Shown piece by piece: positions 46,803 to 56,243 of a DNA stretch of 64,000 bases; positions within the stretch are counted from its first letter, which is position 1; every line of letters starts with the position of its first letter. Under the pieces are notes generated by a model. The model saw only the letters and a program-made list of their open reading frames with translations, did no database searches and was not told the origin of the DNA. This DNA comes from Desulfuromonas acetexigens (GTDB lineage: Bacteria; Desulfobacterota; Desulfuromonadia; Desulfuromonadales; Trichloromonadaceae): the NCBI RefSeq assembly GCF_900111775.1, contig NZ_FOJJ01000039.1, positions 62,001 to 126,000 on the forward strand, read 5' to 3'. Position numbers and translations under genes: made by a program.

Positions 46803-48593
46803 TTACAGTGCCCGGGGGTCAAAGCCGAGGCGCAGTGCCCCCCAGTGTTTGCCGCCCACGAAGATCGGCATAGAGAGGTCGCAGAGAATTTCGCCGGTGT
46901 CGCGCAGGTAGGTCTGCAACAGTACTTCCCGGGTGTTGCGGGCGGCGCGGCTACCGGTGGGATCGTTGAAGATCCGTTTGTCGCGGCTGCCGGTGAGATC
47001 CCGCGCCAGATCGCCGGTCAGCGGCTGGGAGAAGCGGCTGTTGTGGGTCGGAGCGTAACCGTTCCCGTCGACGCAGAGAGCGAAGGCGGCGCCTTCGATA
47101 TCCCCCAGCAGCCGGTCGTAGAGGGGCTGAAATTCCTTTTCCACGACGGCATCGTAAGCGGTTTTATATTTGGCGGGGGTGATGTTGGGGAGCTGCTGGT
47201 ACTGGCGATCGAAAATGTTGACTCCCGTGCTCTGATGCTGGGCGAGGCGCTGCTCGAAGTCATTGGAGAAGCTCCGGACCTTGTCGATGATGAATTCGAG
47301 CTTGCCGGATCCAACCCGGAATCCCGAAACCATTTCTTGCATCTGTTCGGTAATGGTTTTCAGGTGTTGGGAAGAGTCCTTCGCTTCGTTCATGAAATGG
47401 GCCACTTCATTGCTGGTGTCGTGGATATTGGCGACCTTGGCGTGAACTTCCTCGTTGCTGGCGGAGAGCTCCTCGATGGCGGCGGTGATCCCCTGCAAGC
47501 GATTGTCGTTCTCTTCGAAATGCCCGATCAAGTCGGCGAAGCTCTGGCGAGAATTGCTTACCGCCTGGCTGGTTTCCTGGGTGACGGCGACGATTTCCTG
47601 GGTTTCCCTGAGGCTGGCTTGAATATTGTCGAGGATGGCGCGGACCTTGGTTTCGATATCCTCGCTGGCGTTGTTGACCTGTTCGGCCAGGGTTTTGACC
47701 TCGTCGGCCACCACCGCGAACCCCTTGCCGGCTTGTCCGGCTCGGGCTGCCTCGATGGCGGCGTTCAGTGAGAGAAGCGAGGTTTGGAAAGAGATGCCGC
47801 GAATCAGAGACACGATCTGCTGAATGCTTTTCGACTCGGTATCGAGAGCCTGGATGTTGTTGGCGTAGTGGGCGATTTTTTGCCCCATGGTTTCGAGGTT
47901 GGTGTTGGCCGCGTAAAGATCTTGGTAGGATTTGCGGGCCATATCGACGCTGTTCGAGGTCGAGGCGCAGACCCCCTGAGTATTGTCGGAAATGTTGAGA
48001 TGGGCCGCTTTCGATTCTTCACTGCTGATGAAGATTTCCTGGGCCAGGGTGTTCTGTTCCCGGGCATGTACGGCGGCGTCATCGATCTTTTTGGCCAGCC
48101 CCACCGAGCTGATGGCGATGCTCACCCCCATCTGGCGGATCGACAGGATCACCTTGCGCAGCTTGACCAGAAAGAGGTTGCAGTTGTCCACCAGTTCCCG
48201 ATATTCGTCATGGGAGTCGATGCGCAGGTCCTCCGACAGGTCGCCGTCCTTGCCTCCCATGCGGCCGAAAAGGTCGCGCAGGCGGCGCACCGGCAGGACG
48301 ACCAGGTGGCGCAGAAAGCAGAAGGTAAAGATGAAAGCGGCCAGGGTCAGGGTAAAAATCCAGACGCTGTGCCGCAGGGTTTGCCCTAAAAGCTCGTTGA
48401 TATGGCCAAGGGTTTCTGGGGGAAGTTCCAGGGTCTTCAGGGTCTGGCGCAGATGGACAAGGTCGAGCCAAAGCAGTAGCAGGGCCAGCGCCGGGAGCAG
48501 CAGCAGGAAGAGCAGATTGCCCACCAACTTGCGCGTAAGGGTCTGGAAAAAGGAGCGTTCCAGGGTCGTATAGAGTTCTTTGAATAGTGGCAT
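46803..48593 (-). CDS. Methyl-accepting chemotaxis protein with C-terminal sensor domain
   Basis: A 596-residue receptor with two membrane helices near 18-45 and 76-100 and a short loop between. HAMP-like linker and MCP signalling helices follow, with the tip [21 protein letters not shown] at about 261-300 (20-residue piece: [18 protein letters not shown]). An unusual C-terminal domain of about 150 residues follows ([21 protein letters not shown]...[16 protein letters not shown]...[15 protein letters not shown]), a Cache/PAS-like fold after the signalling tip. Such cytosolic C-terminal sensors may detect an internal signal. The start at 48593 has GAGGA upstream. Confidence 0.88.
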   Translation of the reverse strand: MPLFKELYTTLERSFFQTLTRKLVGNLLFLLLLPALALLLLWLDLVHLRQTLKTLELPPETLGHINELLGQTLRHSVWIFTLTLAAFIFTFCFLRHLVVLPVRRLRDLFGRMGGKDGDLSEDLRIDSHDEYRELVDNCNLFLVKLRKVILSIRQMGVSIAISSVGLAKKIDDAAVHAREQNTLAQEIFISSEESKAAHLNISDNTQGVCASTSNSVDMARKSYQDLYAANTNLETMGQKIAHYANNIQALDTESKSIQQIVSLIRGISFQTSLLSLNAAIEAARAGQAGKGFAVVADEVKTLAEQVNNASEDIETKVRAILDNIQASLRETQEIVAVTQETSQAVSNSRQSFADLIGHFEENDNRLQGITAAIEELSASNEEVHAKVANIHDTSNEVAHFMNEAKDSSQHLKTITEQMQEMVSGFRVGSGKLEFIIDKVRSFSNDFEQRLAQHQSTGVNIFDRQYQQLPNITPAKYKTAYDAVVEKEFQPLYDRLLGDIEGAAFALCVDGNGYAPTHNSRFSQPLTGDLARDLTGSRDKRIFNDPTGSRAARNTREVLLQTYLRDTGEILCDLSMPIFVGGKHWGALRLGFDPRAL

Positions 48594-48674
48594 GTTGTCC
48601 TCACGGCGTGAAGGATTAAAATTCAAGGTCTGCTTGATCTTAGCCTAAGACCTCAAAAAAAATCAAATACCGTT

Positions 48675-49427
48675 TTATTTATTCTTTTGCAGGGACGGGT
48701 GCTCCACCAGAAATTCCCAGTATTTCATCGGCATGAAGCGTTTCTGCAGGCGGGGGTTGGCTCGTTCGGGGATGGCGATGTGGTCGAAGAAGGCGCGCCA
48801 GAGCTCTTGCCACTCGTCTTCCTCGGCGCTGAAGGTCGGCGCCGTCTCCAGGGTCAGGGCGCCGATGGCCCAATGGCGGCCGTCGTAGAGGGCGCCGAGG
48901 TCGCGGCGGACATCGTGGATCAGCCAGCGGCGGTCGCCGAGGCGGATGGCGAAATGGGCGGCGAGCTTAGCGAGGATGTCGGCGTCGGGGCGGAAGGGGG
49001 CGTAGAGCAGGCCGTCTTCGGTCTCGCGGAAGCGCAGCAGTCCCTTGAAACGGTGGGCCTCGTGGCGGGTGCGGTGGGCGGCGCGATGGACGGCGGCGAC
49101 ATTCGGATCGGTGAGATGGCGGTCGAGTTCCCGGCGTACCCGCCAGCCGAGCTTGAGGTAGCGGTAGAGGTCCATTTCGATGCCGCCCTGGCCGGAAAGG
49201 AAGGCGTCGCGCAGGTTGGCGGCGGTTTCCGCACCGAGATGCAGGCGAATGGCGGCAGTCAGGCGGGCGGCGAGTTCCGGCTCGGTATTCGATTCGAAGA
49301 ACGCGGCGAAGAGATCCGCCTGCTCGGGCTCGCGGCAGAGGATGGCGTCGGGGGTTTCGCGGCGGGCGAAGATGCGCTGGAGGACCGTCAGCAATCCGGC
49401 GTAACTGCCGTCATAACGAAAGATCAT
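48675..49427 (-). CDS. TIGR03915-type putative DNA metabolism protein
   Basis: A 250-residue protein of the family found next to a radical SAM protein (TIGR03916) and often fused or linked to uracil-DNA glycosylase-like proteins. It shows YDGSYAGLLTVLQRIFARRETP, HRFKGLLRFRETEDG, DRRWLIHDVRRDLGALYDG and MPMKYWEFLVEHPSLQ (pieces only). It starts in TGATG overlap with the upstream gene, so the pair is translated together. It is predicted to take part in DNA repair or modification. The reaction is unknown. Confidence 0.85.
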   Translation of the reverse strand: MIFRYDGSYAGLLTVLQRIFARRETPDAILCREPEQADLFAAFFESNTEPELAARLTAAIRLHLGAETAANLRDAFLSGQGGIEMDLYRYLKLGWRVRRELDRHLTDPNVAAVHRAAHRTRHEAHRFKGLLRFRETEDGLLYAPFRPDADILAKLAAHFAIRLGDRRWLIHDVRRDLGALYDGRHWAIGALTLETAPTFSAEEDEWQELWRAFFDHIAIPERANPRLQKRFMPMKYWEFLVEHPSLQKNK

Positions 49428-50695
49428 CAGAGTTCGCCGCTGATCGCCGAGAAGAGGTCGAGCTGCACCGCCTGGGGCTGGGCCGGCTCCGGCGGAGCGA
49501 GCAGGCGCTGTTTCAGATCGAGGGACTGGACATCCGTTTCCCCCAGATATCGGCCCTTGGCGGTGACGAAATAGCGGGCGCGTTTGAGGACGACGCCGAG
49601 CTTTTTCAGGCCGTCGAAATCGAGGGGGCCGACCCGCCGCGCCCGGACGATGCGCTGAGCCGAGCGCACGCCGATCCCCGGCACCCGCAGCAACGTCGAG
49701 TAATCGGCCCGGTTCACCTCCACCGGAAAGAACTCCCGGTGGCGCAGGGCCCAGCAGGCCTTGGGGTCGAGTTGCAGGTCGAAGTGGGATTGTTCCTCGT
49801 CAAGGAGTTCGGCGGCGGTGAAGCCGTAGAAACGCAGCAGCCAGTCGGCCTGATAAAGGCGATGCTCGCGCAAGAGCGGCGGCTCGACCAAGGCCGGCAG
49901 GCGGTTGTCGCTGCTCACCGGGACAAAGGCCGAATAGTAGACACGCTTGAGTTCCATCCGTTGATAGAGGGATTCGGCCAGGCGCAGCACCTGGAAATCG
50001 CTCTCGGGGCTGGCGCCGACGATGAGCTGGGTACTCTGCCCGGCGGGGGCGAAGAGCGGCGCCTTGCGGCTCTTTTTGCGCTCGGCGCGGGACTCGCCGA
50101 TCAGTTCGCGCATTTGTCCCATCGGGGCGAGGATGGCGTCGCGCCCCTTCTCCGGCGCCAGCTGCTTCAGGCTCGCTTCGCTGGGGAGTTCGATGTTGAC
50201 GCTGAGGCGGTCGGCGTAGCGCCCGGCCGCTTCGACCAGCCGGGGATCGGCGCCGGGAACGACCTTGAGGTGGATGTAGCCGCCGAAGCGGTGCTCCTCC
50301 CGCAACAGCCGCACCGTTTCCAGCATCCGCGCCATGGTCTCGTCGGGACTGCGCCAGACGCCGCTGCTGAGAAAGAGACCCTCGATGTAGTTGCGCTTGT
50401 AGAAGTTGATGGTCAGATCGGCGACCTCGGCGGCACTGAGGGTGGCGCGGGCCAGGTCGTTGCTGCGGCGGTTGACGCAGTAGACGCAGTCGTAGATGCA
50501 GGCGTTGGAGAGGAGGATTTTCAGCAGGGAAATACAGCGGCCGTCCGCCGACCAGCTGTGACAACAGCCCGCCGGCAGGGCATGGCCGAGAGCGCCGGAA
50601 TGCCGACGGTCGCTGCCGCTCGACGAACAGGAGGCGTCGTAGCGGGCGCTCTCGGCGAGGATGGTGATTTTCTGTTGCAGGGTCAGGTCGGGCAT
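49427..50695 (-). CDS. Radical SAM DNA modification/repair protein (TIGR03916 type)
   Basis: A 422-residue protein. The radical SAM cluster is Cys66-x3-Cys70-x2-Cys73 (CIYDCVYC). The N-terminus has an extra Cys-rich segment (PAGCCHSW). Near the C-terminus a helix-hairpin-helix (RVPGIGVRSAQRIVRAR) indicates DNA binding. It pairs with the 48675-49427 protein (1-nt overlap), as is usual for this family. A role in repair of DNA damage is the usual inference. No substrate is known. Confidence 0.88.
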   Translation of the reverse strand: MPDLTLQQKITILAESARYDASCSSSGSDRRHSGALGHALPAGCCHSWSADGRCISLLKILLSNACIYDCVYCVNRRSNDLARATLSAAEVADLTINFYKRNYIEGLFLSSGVWRSPDETMARMLETVRLLREEHRFGGYIHLKVVPGADPRLVEAAGRYADRLSVNIELPSEASLKQLAPEKGRDAILAPMGQMRELIGESRAERKKSRKAPLFAPAGQSTQLIVGASPESDFQVLRLAESLYQRMELKRVYYSAFVPVSSDNRLPALVEPPLLREHRLYQADWLLRFYGFTAAELLDEEQSHFDLQLDPKACWALRHREFFPVEVNRADYSTLLRVPGIGVRSAQRIVRARRVGPLDFDGLKKLGVVLKRARYFVTAKGRYLGETDVQSLDLKQRLLAPPEPAQPQAVQLDLFSAISGEL

Positions 50696-50774
50696 CGGGG
50701 GTTACCTCGGGCAGGGGGCTTTACCCCATGTTAGCCCAGGGGTGTGACGGAATACGTCGAATCGTTTGATGATT

Positions 50775-51542
50775 TTAAAAGAAGTACCGGCGGGAATTGT
50801 CTGTGATCTCAACTTTTGGCACCCCATCCCAGGTGCGCCCGTCGAGCAGACGACCATTGCTCTTTTTTGCCCGTTTTTCCCCGTCCGGTCCCCATCCCCC
50901 CCACTGCTTGAAGAAGAAGGCCACCTTTTGGGATGCGCATTGGTGACGGATGTTCGACGCCCACTCAGGTTGCATTGGGCGAGCCGATGGTCCTGATTCC
51001 CCGCCAACGATGACCCAGTGGATGCCGGACAGGTCGACTTCCCCCAGATCTTCAAGCAGCGGCTCCATCGACAAAAAACGAATGCGAGCCTTGACCGTGC
51101 GTAGCAGATCGATACGGGGGAGTCCGTGGGCGCGGTTTTCTACCGTCACTCCAAGCCAGGCGTTGTCTGGTGGGCGGCGGGTGCGCATAAAGTCGGCCAT
51201 GCGCTCGGCGCGTTTGGTAAGAATTTGAAAGGTGTGCTGCGGGGCTTGCTCGATCACCCGAAATATCTTGTCGATATAGGTGTCGGGGATTTCTTCGTGA
51301 AAGAGGTCGCTCATCGAATTGACGAAGTAAACAGTCGACCGCTTGCGTTTCAGCGGTTCGTCAAGGCGTTCGGGGAGGAGGGTGAGGGCAAAGCCGTTTT
51401 CATACCCCGTTACGCCCATTGCTTGGAGCCGCCGTGCCATTACTTCGGCGTAGCAGTGAGCGCAACCGGGGGAAAGCTTCGTGCATCCCGTGGCAGGATT
51501 CCAGGTCTGTTCGGTCCATTCGATTTTTGTCTTCGTGCTCAT
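50775..51542 (-). CDS. DUF5131 (Gp37/Gp68-type) three-Cys protein, TcmP partner
   Basis: A 255-residue protein with the three-cysteine motif Cys20-x6-Cys27-x2-Cys30 near its N-terminus (NPATGCTKLSPGCAHCYAE), then radical-SAM-like segments (LFHEEIPDTYIDKIF, WLGVTVENRAHGLPRIDLL, WVIVGGESGPSARPM). The family occurs in phages and accessory islands. The start overlaps the stop of the upstream TcmP gene (ATGA). It lies 79 bp upstream of the radical SAM gene on the same strand. The substrate is not known, though an Fe-S or SAM-dependent chemistry is suggested by the cysteines. Confidence 0.87.
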   Translation of the reverse strand: MSTKTKIEWTEQTWNPATGCTKLSPGCAHCYAEVMARRLQAMGVTGYENGFALTLLPERLDEPLKRKRSTVYFVNSMSDLFHEEIPDTYIDKIFRVIEQAPQHTFQILTKRAERMADFMRTRRPPDNAWLGVTVENRAHGLPRIDLLRTVKARIRFLSMEPLLEDLGEVDLSGIHWVIVGGESGPSARPMQPEWASNIRHQCASQKVAFFFKQWGGWGPDGEKRAKKSNGRLLDGRTWDGVPKVEITDNSRRYFF

Positions 51543-52708
51543 TGCTCTATTCTTCTCAGGCGTTCGCCCGTGTTGCGGTTCTCATCAAAATGGACAAATC
51601 TGGAGCGTCGTTTCCGGTCCATATCCAGATTTTCGACCTTACCTTCGGAAAGGAGTTCGCCAAAAGCTTCCTGTAGATCACTTTCGAACCAGCCAGTCTC
51701 CTCAAGGATGTCGGCAAGTTCTACTATACCAAAGCGTTGCGGCTCTGCGCCAAGCTTTTTAATCCAGTAGGATTTGACAATTTCCAAGTCAACCCTGCCG
51801 TCTTTTTCAGGCACCAACTCTTCCACTGCAAAAAGGCTCTGTTGTTTCGTTTTTTCCTCCGCCCGTTCCTGTTTGGTGCGGGCTCTGACCCGTCGTTGAA
51901 CAAAATCAAGTTTTTCTGAGGCCGCCATGAACACTTCAATTCCCTTTGGGCTACGTGTCAGGTAGACCAGTTCATATTTGGTGCGGTCTCGCGTCCGATC
52001 AAGGATCGGGATCATGGCAGATCGTGGGTTACTACCATTGGCCGGCATGTGCTTCTTGAGGTATGTGCGATAAAGGGTCAGCAGGTGATTTTCGCGTTCG
52101 TCAGGGGACATCCCTTTGGTATTCGGCACCTCTCCGAAGATGGCAGCCATAACCTCTTCAAATTCTTTCTGCGTGTGAGTGCGCAGAATGAAGTCATACA
52201 TGAAGTTGATAAGGAATTCTGACTTCGGCCTTTGAAGCAGAGGCTTAAGCGTCGGTATCTCAACAACATTTTTCCAACCCTTGGGGTCGATAAAGAAAAA
52301 TGCAAAATCGTCGGAGCCGCACCACTCAAGTACCTTTGTGCGCAGTTCGAAAAAATCACCGAAGAAAGACTCTGCCGCGATACCTGATGGGGAGTTCTCT
52401 AGTAAATAGCTTTTCAACTTGGCATGGGCTCGTTTACGTTTTTCGATGTACAAAGCGCGGAATTGGATATTTTTCCCCAGGCGGAGCAGTGCTTCGCGGC
52501 ATTCCGACATGATTTTCATCGAAATGCCGATGGACGTGTCCATCAAGTCATCGCGGGTTTCTTCCCAGGGGCCTGCAAAGCAATCGACATAACAGATGGT
52601 TTTCTGAAATTGCCCAACTATCATGAAAAGTCGCATGAGGTAGGCTTCCAGAAGTTTGTGTTTTATATACGCTTGCTCTCGACCTTTGTAATCCTTTAGA
52701 TCCTCCAT
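51539..52708 (-). CDS. tcmP: Three-Cys-motif partner protein TcmP
   Basis: A 389-residue partner of DUF5131 proteins (TIGR04474). A methyltransferase-like fold is suggested by YVDCFAGPW at residues 40-48 and FFFIDPKGW at about 137-145, similar to motifs I and IV of DNA or RNA methyltransferases. The C-terminal 100 residues are charged. The start at 52708 (ATG, GGAGG just upstream) is preferred to the TTG at 52729. It overlaps the DUF5131 gene by 4 bp. The GC content is lower than in neighbouring core genes, suggesting transfer. Confidence 0.85.
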   Translation of the reverse strand: MEDLKDYKGREQAYIKHKLLEAYLMRLFMIVGQFQKTICYVDCFAGPWEETRDDLMDTSIGISMKIMSECREALLRLGKNIQFRALYIEKRKRAHAKLKSYLLENSPSGIAAESFFGDFFELRTKVLEWCGSDDFAFFFIDPKGWKNVVEIPTLKPLLQRPKSEFLINFMYDFILRTHTQKEFEEVMAAIFGEVPNTKGMSPDERENHLLTLYRTYLKKHMPANGSNPRSAMIPILDRTRDRTKYELVYLTRSPKGIEVFMAASEKLDFVQRRVRARTKQERAEEKTKQQSLFAVEELVPEKDGRVDLEIVKSYWIKKLGAEPQRFGIVELADILEETGWFESDLQEAFGELLSEGKVENLDMDRKRRSRFVHFDENRNTGERLRRIEQ

Positions 52709-52920
52709 TTTGCCTCCATTACAGTTCAAGTGTAGAAGTTTACTGAGACAAAATATGTCTCAGGCGGATTCGATCGTCTTCCTTTGAAAAATAAATTTTT
52801 GTCAATCTATTCGGAGCTGCGCGATTCGTCAAGAATTTGATTGTCAGAGATAAAAGTGACGGAGAGGAAGAAGATGGCGGTCTTAAGGGTTTGTAAATAG
52901 CTGTAATATTGACAATATTC

Positions 52921-54399
52921 CTACCCCCGTCGCCACGCATGAAACCGCTCCACCCACCGCAACACCCGTTGCGGCGCATGCTTGCGCTTCCACACCCCCG
53001 CTACCGCTTTGTTCCCCTCGGCAAAGGTCGGATAGATGTGAATCGTCCCGAGAATCTTGTTGAGTCCCAGGTTGTGCTTCATGGCGCTCACGAACTCGGT
53101 GATGGTCTCCCCGGCGTGGCGGCCGACGACGGTGGCGCCGAGAATCCTGTCCGAGCCCGGCTTGGTCAGCACCTTGATGAAGCCCTCGGCGGCGCCGTCG
53201 GCGAGGGCCCGGTCGAGCTCGGCCAGCTCATAACGGGTCACGTCGCAGGGGATTCCCCGTTCCCGCGCTTCCTGCTCGTTGAGGCCGACCCGCGCCACTT
53301 CGGGATCGACGAAGGTCGCCCAGGGGATGACCCGGTAATCGACCTTGAAGGTCTTGAAGGGGGCGAAGAGGGCGTTGACCGCCGCGTACCAGGCCTGATG
53401 GGCGGCGCTGTGGGTGAATTGATAGGGGCCGGTGACGTCTCCGGCGCAGAAGATGCTGGGGATGTTGGTGCGCAGCCAGGGATCGGCTTTGAGCGTGCCC
53501 CGCTCGGTCAGTTCGACCCCCAACTCTTCGAGGCCGAAACCTTCGACCCGGGGGGCACGGCCGACGGCGACAAGAATGGCGTCGAATTCGATTTCCACCC
53601 TTTTCCCGTCGTGTTCGCAAATCAGCATCCGGCGTTCGCCGTCGGTGCGGACTTCTTTCGCCCGGTGGCCAGTCAGCACGCGAATGCCCTCGGCGGCGAA
53701 GCGCGCGGCGAGCAACGCCGAGACTTCTTCATCCTCGCGGATCAGCAGGCGCGGCGCCAATTCCACCAGGGTCACGGCGCTGCCGAAACGGGCGAAGGCC
53801 TGGGCCAGTTCGCAGCCGATGGGTCCGCCCCCCAGTACCAGCAGCCGGCGCGGCAGCTGCCGCAAGCGCCAGAGATTGTCGGAGGTCAGGTAGTCGATGC
53901 GGTCGAGACCCGGAATCGGCGGCACGAAAGGGCGGGCGCCGGTGGCGACGACGATGGCGCGGCTGGTCAGGGTCCGGCCGTTCACTTCGATGCGGTGGGG
54001 GGAGGTGATGCGCGCTTCCCCGGCGATCACTTCGACGCCGAGACCCCGGTAGCGTTCAACCGAGTCGTGGGGCGCGACCTGTTCCACCACCCGCTGGACC
54101 CGCGCCATGACCGCGGCGAAATCGAACGGGATTGCCGTATCTTGTAAGCCGAAATCACCGGCCCGGCGGGCGTCAGCCAATAACCGCGCCGTGCGCAGCA
54201 AGGCCTTGCTCGGCACGCAGCCGCTGTTCAGGCAATCCCCGCCCATCTTCTCTTTTTCGATGAGCGCCACCTTGGCTTTGACCGCGGCGGCGAGATAGGC
54301 GGTGACCAGTCCCGCCGAACCGCCGCCGAGAATAACAAGGTTGTAGTCGAAGTGCTTCGGCTTCAGCCGGTGTATGAGTCGAGCGAAGATATCAGCCAT
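52921..54399 (-). CDS. Pyridine nucleotide-disulfide oxidoreductase (mercuric reductase-like)
   Basis: A 492-residue FAD flavoprotein. It has an N-terminal membrane-associated or basic leader, FAD fold LGGGSAGLV, redox-active GGDCLNSGCVPSK, NAD(P)H fold VLGGGPIGCELAQAF, FCAGDVTG, and the C-terminal YPTFAEGNK in place of HPT...E. Without the paired C-terminal cysteines of MerA, mercury reduction is not supported. It could be a disulfide reductase or NADH oxidase. The start overlaps the potassium channel stop by 8 bp, so the two are co-transcribed. Confidence 0.88.
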   Translation of the reverse strand: MADIFARLIHRLKPKHFDYNLVILGGGSAGLVTAYLAAAVKAKVALIEKEKMGGDCLNSGCVPSKALLRTARLLADARRAGDFGLQDTAIPFDFAAVMARVQRVVEQVAPHDSVERYRGLGVEVIAGEARITSPHRIEVNGRTLTSRAIVVATGARPFVPPIPGLDRIDYLTSDNLWRLRQLPRRLLVLGGGPIGCELAQAFARFGSAVTLVELAPRLLIREDEEVSALLAARFAAEGIRVLTGHRAKEVRTDGERRMLICEHDGKRVEIEFDAILVAVGRAPRVEGFGLEELGVELTERGTLKADPWLRTNIPSIFCAGDVTGPYQFTHSAAHQAWYAAVNALFAPFKTFKVDYRVIPWATFVDPEVARVGLNEQEARERGIPCDVTRYELAELDRALADGAAEGFIKVLTKPGSDRILGATVVGRHAGETITEFVSAMKHNLGLNKILGTIHIYPTFAEGNKAVAGVWKRKHAPQRVLRWVERFHAWRRG

Positions 54400-56080
54400 A
54401 GATTTGATCGAAGAGCGCTTCCTGTTCCGGGCCGCCGATCAAAAGCAGGGTCGTGCCGCTGACGAGGCGGGTTTCGGGCGGGGGAGAGACCAGGGTTTCG
54501 CTGCCGTCGGGAGGGTCGAGGGCGACGATGGAACAGCCGGTGAGGGGGCGCAGCCGCGACTGTTCGATGGTCTTGCCCGCCAGCGCGGCTGGCAGGGGGC
54601 GGCGAAAGACCGCCACGCCCTCGGCGAGAAAGGCCGAAGCCTTGTGTTCCAGTAGATTCATGAGGATGTTGGCGCCGACCGAGGCATTGGAGACGACGAA
54701 GTCGGCACCGGCGGTATAGAGCTGCTCGACATTCTCCTCATTGTTGGCCCGGGCGACGATGCGGATGTGCGGATGCAGATGACGGCTGGTCAGGGTCAGG
54801 AAGATGTTGGTGCTGTCGTCGTTGGTCGTGACGATCACCCCGCTGGCCCGGTCGATGCCGGCCTTTTTCAGGGTGTGGCGGCCGGTGGCGTCGCCGAGGA
54901 CGACGACGTGTTCCTGGCAGGTCGGGCTTTCGTGGTGGTCGACGAGAATATAGGGGATGGGGCGACGGTCGAGAAAGGTGGCGGCGGCGCAGCCGATGCG
55001 GCCGTGGCCGAGGATGAAGATCAGTTCGTCTTCGGCGGCCTCGCCGGTGAATTTTTCCAGAGCGCTGAGTTGGGCGCGGGTGCCGGCGAACATGACCAGG
55101 GCGTGTTCCCCCAGCAGCGAGTCACCGCTGGGGATGGTGAAGGTTCCCCGCTCCCACAGGCCGATGACCGAAAGCCCGGTTTTCTGACGGATTTGCGCCT
55201 CTTTCAGGGTCTGCCCGGCAAAGGGGGTGCCGTGCACCGGGATCTCGGCGATCTGCAGGGAGCCGAAGGAGTCGAGGACATGGGCCAGGGCGCCCCGCGT
55301 CGTGCTGCGGGTGGCCAGGTAGCGGCCGAGGATGCGGGTCAGGGGGATGACCTGGTGGGCTCCCGCCAGGCGCAGCAGATCGGCATGCTCCGGATCGTCG
55401 ACCAGGGCGACGATGGGGGTTTGGCAGAGGGAGCGGATGGTGAGGCAGATGTTGGTGTTTTCCGGGTCGCTGAGGTTGGCGATCACATAGCGGGCGGCCG
55501 CCACCCGCAGGCCGGTGAGCACCCGGGCGTCGGTGGCCGAGCCGTAGACCACTTTGAAGCCCTCCTGTTCTTCCAGGTGCAGCGCCTGTTCGTAGTTGGC
55601 GGTGACGACGACGAAGAGCAGGTCGCGGGCTTTGAGCTTCTGGATGAAGGCGCGGGTGATGGGATCGATGCCGAAAATCAAAATATGCCCCCGGGTCTGG
55701 GGGGGGAGTTCGTAGGTCGGGTGGTAGCGCAGGCGCTGTTCGATCCAGGGGGCGAGAAAGAGGCTGATCAGACCGAACGGGAGGATGATGAGCAGGAAGA
55801 TCATCCCCGAGATGGTCACGATCGCCGCGAAGATGTAGCCGGGATCGCTCTGAAAGGTGATGTCGCCGAAGCCGAGGGTGGTCATGACGGTGATGACCCA
55901 GTAGATGCCGGCGATGAAGGAATATTCCCGACCCTCCAGGTTCCACATGAGAAAACGGAAGAGGGTGGCGTAGGCCAGGATCAGGGTGAGCAGGAAAATG
56001 CCGTAGAGAACCAGTACCTTGAGATTCTGGCGGGCGCGGCCGCGGAGGAAGTAGGCGAGCTCGGAGGCAAGGGTCTTCAT
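54392..56080 (-). CDS. Potassium channel with two RCK (TrkA) domains
   Basis: A 562-residue membrane protein. Two helices flank a selectivity filter (TTLGFGD near 69-75). Two regulatory RCK units follow, each with a nucleotide fold (GHILIFGIDPITRAFIQ and ELIFILGHGRIGCAAATF) and TrkA-C-type segments (HGTPFAGQTLKEAQI and PAALAGKTIEQSRL). It gates potassium in response to nucleotide or ligand. Its stop lies 8 bp into the next gene, implying a translation-coupled pair with the flavoprotein. This may point to redox or NAD(H) sensing of the channel, which is an inference. Confidence 0.88.
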   Translation of the reverse strand: MKTLASELAYFLRGRARQNLKVLVLYGIFLLTLILAYATLFRFLMWNLEGREYSFIAGIYWVITVMTTLGFGDITFQSDPGYIFAAIVTISGMIFLLIILPFGLISLFLAPWIEQRLRYHPTYELPPQTRGHILIFGIDPITRAFIQKLKARDLLFVVVTANYEQALHLEEQEGFKVVYGSATDARVLTGLRVAAARYVIANLSDPENTNICLTIRSLCQTPIVALVDDPEHADLLRLAGAHQVIPLTRILGRYLATRSTTRGALAHVLDSFGSLQIAEIPVHGTPFAGQTLKEAQIRQKTGLSVIGLWERGTFTIPSGDSLLGEHALVMFAGTRAQLSALEKFTGEAAEDELIFILGHGRIGCAAATFLDRRPIPYILVDHHESPTCQEHVVVLGDATGRHTLKKAGIDRASGVIVTTNDDSTNIFLTLTSRHLHPHIRIVARANNEENVEQLYTAGADFVVSNASVGANILMNLLEHKASAFLAEGVAVFRRPLPAALAGKTIEQSRLRPLTGCSIVALDPPDGSETLVSPPPETRLVSGTTLLLIGGPEQEALFDQIYG

Positions 56081-56193
56081 GGGGCTCCCGGGGAGAAACG
56101 CTGGACGAGACAGGGCGATGACGGGATTTTAAACCAGGCGGGGAGGGGAATCCATGATTTCCTGTCTGGCGACGACAAGAACAAGGCGCGACC

Positions 56194-56218
56194 ATGCTGA
56201 TCGCGCCTCGCTCCTCAC
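56194..56218 (-). terminator. Terminator of wrbA (minus strand)
   Basis: An AGGCGCGA / TCGCGCCT stem about 25 bp past the wrbA stop, followed by TTGTTCTTG on the minus strand. Confidence 0.65.
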
Positions 56219-56243
56219 TCGTTACTCCTCACGCCCTGCGAAC

